DNA of 16,552 nucleotides from assembly GCA_905221605.1 (NCBI GenBank), contig CAJNDS010001495.1, positions 1-16,552 of the forward strand, read 5' to 3'. The notes below the pieces were generated by a model. That model had not been told where the DNA came from. It did not search any database and saw nothing but the letters and a program-made list of their open reading frames with translations. This stretch comes from Symbiodinium natans (Eukaryota > Sar > Dinophyceae > Suessiales > Symbiodiniaceae). Position 1 is the stretch's first letter. Every line of letters starts with the position of its first letter. Positions 1-7,470 of the stretch are shown in pieces. A program made the position numbers and the translations under genes.

Positions 1-51
1 ATATATATGTGGCCGAGACCTTTAGGGTCTATTTCACGGCTGGTTCTTCTT

Positions 52-215
52 TCAGTAGTAGTGCAATAATAATAATAATTTTAATATTATTATGAGTATA
101 ATAATACTGACCGTAATTGTAATAGGAATAATAATAGTACTAGTAATAGTAATAGGAATAGGAATAGTAATAATTCTAGTAATAGTATTAGTAGTAGTAA
201 CAGTAATAGTGAAGG
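52..215. repeat. Degenerate AT-rich trinucleotide/hexanucleotide microsatellite
   Basis: The stretch is dominated by AAT, AGT and AGG triplets in phase (AATAATAAT, then AATAGTAATAGGAATAG-like runs), with many point changes, so it is an old microsatellite. Open frames on both strands here translate to Ile/Thr-rich or Leu-rich low-complexity strings, as expected from a repeated triplet, and I do not treat them as genes. It sits just left of the large satellite. The 50 bases before it contain a short AT run and a single TTTAGGG-like heptamer. Confidence 0.85.
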
Positions 216-299
216 TTTGGTCTGTGTGTGCACCGGCGCCAGCAAGTGCAGCCATGTAGCTCTAGCACACTTTGAAGTAAGAGATAGACAAGTTGTTTC

Positions 300-1020
300 A
301 TAGCCTGAAGAGGGGCGAAGGGCTCTCTCATTTCCGATTACGAGGTAGAGGTGAGCTATCTCATTTCTTAGAAACATAGAGGAGATCTCATTTCCACGAC
401 AGAGACATCTTTCACTCAGGAGAGAACGCAAGCTGTTTCATTTCCAAGAAAATAGAGGAGCTCTATCATGTCGCATTAGAAGTGAGAAGCTCTGCACTAA
501 AAGATAGAAGGCATCGATTCGTTTCCCTTTTTCTTTTGCTTATCAAAGGGTCTTTTCAGTTCGAACACAGGATTTCTTTCATGCCCTATAAGAAGGATCG
601 AGGAGCTCTTTCATCTGAGAGATAGAAGAACGCATTCATGAAGTATACACGAGCTCATTTCTCGTCAAGAGGCAGAGGCGTGCCCAGCTCTACCATTACC
701 TAACTCTTACCTGAAATTTCTCTATCTCGCAATAGGTCATGAGAGACCTCCTTTTTCACGCTGCAGGAAATGAGAGAGTTCTCTTCTATGTCGATTTTCA
801 GAAATAGCTTCGCAGCTTCTCTATCAATGAAGCGTTTTGAAGGCCACTCTGGGCCATTCTCTGTCCATCAAATGGGACATGACATAACGCATCACTCGCT
901 ATCGTTTACGTGATAGAGTTTCGCTATCTCTGAATAGGTCATCTGAAAGCTCCTCTGTATCTTTGCAGCAAGTGAAGGAGCTCCTTGCCTCTTCTGCAAG
1001 AGCCCTCCGCTTCCTATTTG
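300..1020 (+). repeat. Satellite block, copy 1 of a roughly 3.3-kb-apart duplication
   Basis: This block aligns by eye with about 3620-4660. Matching segments include a GGAGCTCT.TCATGTC.CATTA string at about 457 and again at 3771, the AAGGGTCTTTTC string at about 546 and 3867, and the GAGCTCTTTCATCT..GAGATAGAAGAA string at about 603 and 3923. The offset is about 3314-3321 bp in this part. The match continues to the right through the GAAGCGTTTTGAAGGCC and CTGGGCCATTCTCTGTCC segments near 830-870 (4445-4480 in the other copy). Copy 1 has no foreign insertion, so it serves as the reference for the interrupted copy. Confidence 0.7.
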
Positions 1021-3619
1021 CAATGAGCAAGCTCTTTTATCTCCTCTGGTTCCTAATAGGTCATGAGCGGGCTTCCCTCTCTCCTTCTCTTTTAGGGGAT
1101 AGAGGAGGTTTTTTCATGTTGCGTTAACAGCTAGAGGACATCATTTATATCCATTCTGTCATTTCGTATGAGAAGATACAGGAGCTCATTCATCTCCTAG
1201 TCAGAGATTGAAGAACTCGTTCACAAGAGATATAGATATAAGAAATCTCTCATACAATGTATAAGAGCTCTCTCATGTCCTACCTAGTTCATTTGCCGTC
1301 ACCAGCGCTCAGCTCTACCATTTCGTATCTTTTATATGACATAGCTTCTCTATCTCGCAATAGGTCATGAGAGACCTCTTCTTTCTTTTGCAGGAAATGA
1401 GAGAGGTCTCTATCTACCTTTTGTGAAAGAGCTCCCTTTGTTCAATCACAAGAACTCATTCATAGAAGCTGTAAGAGCTCTCGAATGTACTTTCTTGTTA
1501 ATTTCCCGTCGATAGGTAGAGGAGCTCACAGCTCTACCACATCCTACCCTTTACATGGAAGAGGCTCCTCTATCTCGTAGCGGGTCAAGAAAGATTGTCT
1601 CTATCTCTTTGCAGAACATTAGAGAGTCCTCTACCTACCTCTTGTGAAAGAGCTCCTTCACCTCAAAATCAAATGCCACAACTCGTCTATCTTGCACTGG
1701 GACATGAGACAGCTCCATTGTGAATTTCTATTCAGAAATAGCTGCTTCTCTATCGATGAAGAAATCATGCGAGTAGCCGTTTATCGATGCATAAGAAATG
1801 ACATAGCTCTTCTACCTTTTTTCGACAGATCTCTTCTTTACCCGAAATGAAAGTTTGGAAGGCCATTCTCTATCCCTTGAATGGGGACACAACTCATCAG
1901 TCTCTATCGTTTACGTGAGAGAGTTTCGCTATCTCTGAACAGGTCATCTGAAAGCTCCTTTGTGTCTGCGCAGCAAGTGAAGGAGCTGCTTGCCTCTTCT
2001 GCAATAGCTCCTCCGCTTCCTATTTTGCAATGAGCAACCTCTTCTATCTCCTTCGGTTCCTATTTCTCGTTTGCCATCACTAGGCAGAGGAGCTCTCAGC
2101 TCTACCATGACCTATCTTTTACATGAAAGAGGCTTCTCTATCTCGTAACGGTTCATGGAGTCATGACAGATCTTCTCTATCTCTTTGCAAGAAAAGAGAG
2201 CGTGCTCTACCTACCTCGTGTGAAAGAGCTCCTCCACCTTGTGATCGAGAGTGACAGAACTCGTCTATCTTTCAATGGTGCATGAGCCAGGTTTTTTGTT
2301 TGTATTTGAGAAAAAGCTTGTCTACCCGTGATATAATAAGAAATGAATAGCTCTTCTACCTTTCTGTGACAGATCTCTCCTTTATTCGAAATGAAAGTCT
2401 GGAAGGCCATTCTCTATCCCTGAAATGGGGCATGACATAACTTTTCAATCTCTATCGTTTACGTGCTCGAGTTTCGCTATCTCTGAATAGGTCATCTGAA
2501 AGCTCCTCTGTATCTTTGCAGCAAGTGAAGGAGCTCCTTGCCTCTTCTGCAAGAGCCCTCCGCTTCCTCTTTTGCGATGAGCAAGCTCTTTATCTCCTCT
2601 GTTTCCTAACAGGTCATGAGACAGCTCATTTCCACACTGTCATTTCGTATGCGAAGACACAGTAGCTCATTCATTTTCTATTCAGAGATTGAAGAACTCA
2701 TTCATAAGAAATGTATGAGAGTTCTCTCATGTCCTATCTAACTGATTTCCCGTCACTAGGCAGAGGAGTCCTCAGCTCTACCATTTCTTATCTTTATATG
2801 ACATAGCTTCTCTATCTCGCAATAATCAGGTCGTGAGAGACCTCCTCTTTCTTTTACAGGAAATGAGAGAGGTCTCTATCTACCCTTTGTGAAAGAGCTC
2901 CCTTTGTTCACTGGCAAGAACTCATTCATGAAAGCTATAAGAGTTCCCGTCGATAGGTAAAGGAGCTCACAGCTCTTCTATATCTTACCCTTTACATGAA
3001 AGAGGCTCTCTATCTCGTAGCGGGTAATGAAAGATCGTCTCTATCTCTTTGCCGGACATGAGAGAGTCCTCTACCTACCTCTTGTGAAAGAGCTCCCCCA
3101 CCTCGTAACGTACAAAGACAGAACTCGTCTATCTTTCAATGGGACATGATCCGTCTCTTTGGTTTTGGTTGAGAAAGCTTCTCTATCCATGAAGCAAACA
3201 TGAGAGAAGCCGATTGTCTCTAGGCTGCTTATCGCTTCGTAGGAAATGACATAGCTCTTTTACCTTTTTGCGAGAGATCAACCCTAATTGAAGGTTTCGA
3301 AGGCCTATCCCTGAAATGGAGCGTCGCATAACTCATCAGTCTCTCTCGCTTACGTGAGACAGCATTTGTTCTATTTCGTAACAGGTCATCTAAACGCTCT
3401 TCTATGCGTTTGTAGAAGTAGAAGAGCTCCTTGCCTCTTGTGCAAAAGCTCCTCCGCATCCTAAAGAGCAATGAGCAAGCTCTTCTATCTCCTCTCTCTT
3501 GAGTAGGTCATGAGAGGGCTCCCCTCCCTCTGGTTGAGGGAATGACAGAGCTCCTCCGCCCCTTACGAAAGAGCCTTTCTCCTGCTTGAAAAGCTGCGGG
3601 CGGGTGCTCTGGCGCCTCG

Positions 3620-4660
3620 TAGGTTTGGGAGGTCTCCTTTTCACATCTTTATCTTTCCGACTCCGAGATATAGGAGCTCATTTTTTCGAAAGTGGTAGCA
3701 GAGATCTCTCATTTCCAAGAGATCTTTGTCACTCAGGGAGAAAGCAAGGTTTTGATTTCAAAGAAATGGAGGAGCTCTTTCATGTCCCATTAAGAGTGGG
3801 GAGCGCTCTCATTACGCATGAAAAGATTGATGACATGGATTCGTTACCATTCTTTAACTTTTCTCGAAGGGTCTTTTCTTTTCATATGCAGGATCTCTTT
3901 CATTTCCTATGAGAAGATAGAGGAGCTCTTTCATCTCAAAGATAGAAGAATGCATTCATAAACGGTATAAGAGCTCTCCCATGAACTATATCTCATCGTA
4001 GGGGGCATAGGAGTCTTAGGGGGCTCAGGATTCGCGTGCAGGGTGTAGGGTTTATAGGGCTACGGGAATTTAATGGAGGGTGTATTTGTGTAGTCTGCCT
4101 ATTACCGTAACAAACCCGTGACATAACCCAGAGCCATTACTTGCAAGACTGCTTCTTGAAAGCAAGAGCGCTAGTGTCTAACCATTGTACATTCCTACAT
4201 GAGATACCCCACCACATCTTGAAAACACCTCTTTCTCCAAGGGTTTACTGGGGCATTAAGGAACAAGAACGTGATGGTTTCAGCACCAAAGTAAGGGAAT
4301 AGCAAAGGGTTTCCAGGGAAAACTTCCCTGATGCAACCGGTCTCTATCTCACAAGAGGTCATGAGAGGCCTCCTGTATCACATTGCAGGAATGAGAGAGT
4401 TCTCCACCATGTTTGTTTTCCGAAATAGCTTCTCTATCAATGAAGAGTTTTGAAGGTCGCCCTGGGCCATTCTCTGTCCGATAAATGAGACATGACATAA
4501 CTCATTAGTCTCTATTAAGAGAGTCTCTATCTCTACGTGATCGAGTTTCGCTATCTCTGAATATACGTCGTCTGAAAGCTCCTCTGTGTCTTTGTAGCAA
4601 GTGAAGGAGCTCCTTGCCTCTTCTGCAAGAGCTCCTCCGCTTCCCTTTTGCAATGAGCAA
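3620..4660 (+). repeat. Satellite block, copy 2, interrupted
   Basis: This is the second copy of the block at 300-1020. Left part: 3660-3995. Right part: from about 4340, where CTCTATCTCACAAGAGGTCATGAGAGGCC matches the segment at about 721 of copy 1. In copy 1 the equivalent join is bridged by only a few dozen bases, whereas here about 340 bp of unrelated sequence lies between. A 108-codon plus-strand open frame at 3586-3912 falls entirely within the repeat and has no matching open frame in copy 1, so I regard it as fortuitous. Confidence 0.65.
4000..4338. other. Non-satellite insertion inside the satellite
   Basis: The GAGCTC-type motifs stop near 4000 and resume near 4340. The intervening DNA starts with G-rich, TTAGGG-like fragments (AGGGTGTAGGGTTTATAGGG) and then becomes unique, mixed-composition sequence without internal repeats. 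No open frame of useful length, convincing terminal inverted repeat or target duplication was found by eye. A small hairpin (GGGAAAACTTCCC) lies near the right end. It could be a fragment of a mobile element or filler DNA captured during rearrangement. The telomere-like fragments at its left edge link it in composition to the 10-16 kb region. Confidence 0.55.
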
Positions 4661-5365
4661 GCTCTTCTATCTCCTCTGGTTCCTAACAGGTCATGACTTC
4701 TGCAAGAGCTCCTCCTCTTGATATTTTGCAATGAGCAAGCTCTTCTATCTCCTAATAGGTCAGAGAGGGCTTCCCTCTCTCCCACTCTTGTAGAGGGCAT
4801 CGTTCATTTCCTGTCTGTCATTACGTATGAGAAGAGACAGGAGCTCATTCATCTCCTAATCAGAGATTGAAGAACTCCTTCAGGAGAGCTCTCTCATATC
4901 CTATCCTTTTGGTTCCCCGTCACTAGGTCACTAGGTAAAGGAGCTCTCAGCGTCTCAGCTCTACCGTTTGCTACCTTCTACGTGGCAGAGCTTCTTTATC
5001 TCGCAATAGGTCATGAAAGACTTTCCAGCAAATGAGAGAGTTCTCTACTTTACCGCTTGCGAAAGAGCTCCCCTTTTTCAATGACAAGAATTCACTCATA
5101 CAAGCTACAAGAGCACTCTAATGTCCTGTCTTGCTCATTTCCCGTCAATGGGTAGACGAGCTCGCAGCTCTACCGTTTCCTACCCTTTACATGAAAGAGG
5201 CTCCTCTATCTCGTAGCGGGTCATGAAAGATCGTCTCTATCTCTTTGCCGGACATGAGAGAGTCCTCTACCTACCTCTTGTGAAAGAGCTCCCCCACCTC
5301 GCAACGTACAAAGACACAACTCGTCTATCTTTCAATGGGACGTGATTCTCCTTTGCTTTTGGTAA

Positions 5366-5631
5366 GCCCGAACGACTACCGGAATTAACTTCTTGCATTT
5401 CTTGTTTGTCTCACAGACAGGAAGAAGTTACGGAAATTAATGAATTGTGAATTTCTTTAATTTGTTTTCATTAATCTCGCAAGCCCGAACAGCTGCCGGA
5501 ATTAGTTTCATGAATTTCATTAATTTCTTTAATTTCTTTGATTTCTTTATTGTTTGAATTTCTGAAAACCTTTAATTTCTTTAACTCCCTCAATTTCTTG
5601 AATTTCTTTACTTTCTGTAATTTCGTTTAAT
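5366..5631. repeat. Diverged border copies of the hairpin satellite
   Basis: Two degenerate left ends of the foldback module are present: AAGCCCGAACGACTACCGGAATT near 5366 and CTCGCAAGCCCGAACAGCTGCC near 5476. Each is followed by irregular AATTTCTTT-like tracts and a broken loop (CTCACAGACAGG near 5410). Compared with the copies after 6971, the arms carry many substitutions and the inverted half is mostly lost. This is typical of the edge of an array that is not kept uniform by recombination. The GAGCTC satellite ends abruptly at about 5365, where this begins. Confidence 0.75.
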
Positions 5632-5779
5632 TAGTCTCGCAAGCCCGAACGGCTGCCTGAATTAATTTCTTCAATTTCTTTTTTATTTCTTTAATTTCTT
5701 TAATTTCTCACAGAGAGACCCAGAAATTAAAGAAATTAAAGAAATTAATTGGGGGAGCCCACCCAACTCACGGGACTAA
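5632..5779. repeat. Foldback module, isolated copy (148 bp)
   Basis: The module begins TAGTCTCGCAAGCCCGAACG and ends CAACTCACGGGACTAA. Between these are inverted (AATTTCTTT)n and (AAAGAAATT)n arms around the loop CTCACAGAGAGACCCAG. It is longer than the 128-bp copies downstream because its left arm carries extra T-rich units. Its right end reads CCCAACTCACGGG instead of CCCGGCTCACGGG. Unrelated sequence (5790-6970) follows directly, and the main array begins on the other side of that sequence. Confidence 0.7.
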
Positions 5780-5789
5780 TTTAAACTAG

Positions 5790-6080
5790 AAGACGATTGG
5801 CCCGAAAGCATCGATTTGCGGTGCGTTGAGTCTATGCACTTGACTCTGTGCGCTCAAACTGTATGCACTTGGACAAGTGTATGCACTTAAGTGTATGCAC
5901 TTATATGGTTGCATACTCACTTGTATACTGCACTTGTATACTGGACGTGTATGCACTCGAACTGCATGGCACTCAAGTGTGTTGAGTTGAATGCCATGCA
6001 CTTGTGGTCAACTCTATACACTTCATTGGCATTCAATAGATCTGAAGTAAACGGACTTGAACTGTATGAACTTCACTTGC
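5790..6080. repeat. Diverged GTATGCACTT tandem repeat
   Basis: The core GTATGCACTT and variants recur every 10-20 bases from about 5830 to 6010 and then decay. Two perfect adjacent copies of the 14-mer AAGTGTATGCACTT lie at 5875-5888 and 5889-5902. The 14-mer is nearly palindromic: its outer five bases, AAGTG and CACTT, are inverted complements. Open frames on both strands cross this stretch (5786-6001 minus, 5891-6190 plus) and encode Cys/His/Tyr-rich repeats produced by the DNA repeat, so they are not called as genes. Confidence 0.7.
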
Positions 6081-6164
6081 ATGCACCCGACTCGGCTGCG
6101 CACGTCCTGTCAATGGATGCTATGAAAGAAAAGACAAAAACATCTAACGCGAGAGCCGTCAGCC

Positions 6165-6299
6165 ATGAGCATCATCGGCAGTCGCTCTGAAGTCCAAGCT
6201 CACACTCCAGAGCGCCTTTCAAAGAAAAAAGGACAGAAGAGCGAGGTTGGCAAGAAGGCCTTGGAGCTTCAAAGAGCAGAGAAGCACAGTGAAATCTGA
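6165..6299 (+). CDS. Hypothetical short Lys/Glu-rich ORF (44 residues)
   Basis: A small open frame starts at ATG 6165 and stops at TGA 6297-6299; the nearest upstream in-frame stop is at 6123. It lies in the only non-repetitive stretch between the GTATGCACTT repeat and the 42-bp minisatellite. The peptide begins MSIIGSRSEVQAHTPERL and continues with a basic run (SKKKGQKSEVGKKALEL), giving a hydrophilic, probably helical chain with no signal peptide or membrane segment. I recognise no family. A frame of this size is expected by chance, so the case rests only on its unique location and biased composition. It might also be part of an exon. Confidence 0.15.
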   Translation: MSIIGSRSEVQAHTPERLSKKKGQKSEVGKKALELQRAEKHSEI

Positions 6300-6387
6300 C
6301 CGAAGTGAGTTTCGCACGCCGGGAATTAAATAACAATGAAATTTGCGATGTTTTCGCACGCTCGGCATTGGAGCACCATGTGATTTT

Positions 6388-6970
6388 GCGAAATCATTAA
6401 CCATGGTATTTGCGATGGTTTTGGAACCAGCGAATTCGGGGACCATGGTATTTGCCATGGTTTGGAACCAGCGAATTCGGGGACCATGGTATTTGCGATG
6501 CTTTTGGAGCCAGCGAATTCGGGGGCCATGGCATTTGCGATGCTTTTGGAAGCAGCGAATTCGGGGACCATGGTATCTGCGATGCTTTTGGAACCAGCGA
6601 ATTCGGGGACCATGGTATTTGCGATGGTTTTGGAAACAGCGAATTCGGGGACCATGGTATTTGCGATTCTTTTGGAAACAGCGAATTCGGGGACCATGGT
6701 ATTTGCCATGGTTTGGAACCAGCGAATTCGGGGACCATGGAATTTGCGATGCTTTTGGAACCAGCCACGGAAGCTCCTTGCGATGGTTTTGGAAAGAGCG
6801 AATTCGGGGACCATGGTATTTGCGATGCTTTTGGAAGCAGCGAATTCGGGGACCATGGTATGTGCCATGCGTTTGGAACCAGCGAATTCGGGGACCATGG
6901 TATTTGCGATGGTTTTGGAACCAGCCACGGAAGCTCCTTGCGATGGTTTTGGAAACAGCGAATTCGGGGC
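6388..6970. repeat. 42-bp minisatellite with GAATTC and CCATGG in nearly every unit
   Basis: The consensus unit is AGCGAATTCGGGGACCATGG followed by TATTTGCGATGCTTTTGGAACC (42 bp). Units start at 6429, 6470, 6512, 6554, 6596, 6638, 6680, 6721, 6763, 6797, 6839, 6881, 6923 and 6957. Two units are 41 bp (TGCCATGGTTTGG lacks one T). The units at 6763 and 6923 are 34-bp variants in which AGCCACGGAAGCTCCTTGCG replaces the EcoRI/NcoI half. A decayed half-unit lies at about 6388-6428. The consensus has no stop codon in any plus-strand frame and is also open in minus-strand frames. It therefore yields long overlapping ORFs (6343-7044, 6410-6973, 6462-7013 plus; 6326-6928, 6397-6768 minus) of 14-residue repeats. 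The array ends at GAATTCGGGGC, joined directly to a foldback-module left end at 6971. Confidence 0.95.
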
Positions 6971-7107
6971 TAGTCTCGCAAGCCCGAAGGGCTACCGGAA
7001 TTTATTTCTTTAATTTCTTTAATTTCGCACAGAGAGGCCCATAAACTAAAGAAATTAAAAAAATTAAAGAAATTAATTGGGGGAGCCCCCCCGGCTCACG
7101 GGACTAA
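6971..7107. mobile_element. Foldback (MITE-like) module copy 1 of the array, 137 bp
   Basis: The ends are TAGTCTCGCAAGCC and GGCTCACGGGACTA; the reverse complement of the right end is TAGTCCCGTGAGCC, an 11 of 14 match. The arms continue the inversion through the 9-mer tracts. This copy has a slightly altered loop region (GCACAGAGAGGCCCATAAACT) and is the first unit after the minisatellite. Foldback structure with short inverted ends is the hallmark of MITEs, but the flanks are themselves palindromic AT-rich repeat, so a target duplication cannot be recognised. It may simply be a satellite component. Confidence 0.5.
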
Positions 7108-7342
7108 TTTAAATAAAATAAAGAAATTAATGAAATTAATGAAATTAAAGAAATTAATTAATTTCTTTAATTTCTTTAATTTCGCACAGAGAGGCCCAGA
7201 AATTAAAGAAATTAATGAAATTGATCAATTTATTTAATTTCTTTAATTTCTCACAGAGAGGCCCAGAAATTCAATAAATTCAAGAAATTAATTAATTTCA
7301 TTAATTTCTTTAATTTCTTTAATTTCATTAATTTCTTTTAAT

Positions 7343-7470
7343 TAGTCTCGCAAGCCCGAAGGGCTACCGGAATCAATTTCTTTAATTTCTTTAATTTCTC
7401 ACAGAGAGGCCCAGAAATTAAAGAAATTAAAGAAATTAATTGGGGGCCCCCCCCCGGCTCACGGGACTAA
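7343..7470. mobile_element. Foldback (MITE-like) module, 128 bp (one of five equal-length copies)
   Basis: Copies at 7343-7470, 7773-7900, 8751-8878, 9172-9299 and 9613-9740 are all exactly 128 bp from TAGTC to GACTAA (GTCTAA in the 7773 copy). Near the left end AGCCCGAAGGGCT can fold on itself. Near the right end a G-run/C-run (for example GGGGGAGCCCCCCC) can do the same. The halves also pair with each other across the loop CTCACAGAGAGGCCCAG. A single strand could therefore form one long hairpin or a cruciform. No transposase is encoded here. Confidence 0.55.

Larger units (their letters stand above)
300..5365. repeat. Complex higher-order satellite array (GAGCTC / TCATGAGAG family)
   Basis: About 5 kb is built from diverged copies of a long compound unit. 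One landmark, TCGCTATCTCTGAATAGGTC followed by ATCTGAAAGCTCC, starts near 921, 1926, 2474, about 3369 (diverged) and 4548, giving spacings of about 1005, 548, 895 and 1179 bp. Between landmarks, recognisable sub-blocks recur in a fixed order: GAGCAAGCTC; GTCATTTCGTATGAGAAG (near 1159, 2640, 4815); CTCGCAATAGGTCATGAGAG (near 727, 1350, 2816, 4998); and CTCGTAGCGGGTCA (near 1572, 3015, 5210). At the lowest level short segments of about 30-60 bp with GAGCTC and CATTTCC or GTCATGAGAG motifs repeat imperfectly. The 548-bp spacing reflects loss of middle sub-blocks. The short open frames inside differ between copies and give no consistent protein, so I call none coding. The family is not one I recognise. 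Confidence 0.85.

Noticed and set aside
4378-4800. 140-codon minus-strand ORF in the satellite
   Set aside because: It lies wholly in repeated sub-blocks. Its internal repeats (DRRACSLQ twice) mirror the duplicated DNA, and the corresponding copies elsewhere in the array are not open.
6343-7044. Long ORFs (up to 233 codons, both strands) suggesting a repeat protein gene
   Set aside because: They follow mechanically from a 42-bp unit without stops. All forward frames are open, the frame changes at 41- and 34-bp units, and one ORF runs into the hairpin satellite. Reported as a repeat with a test, not as a gene.
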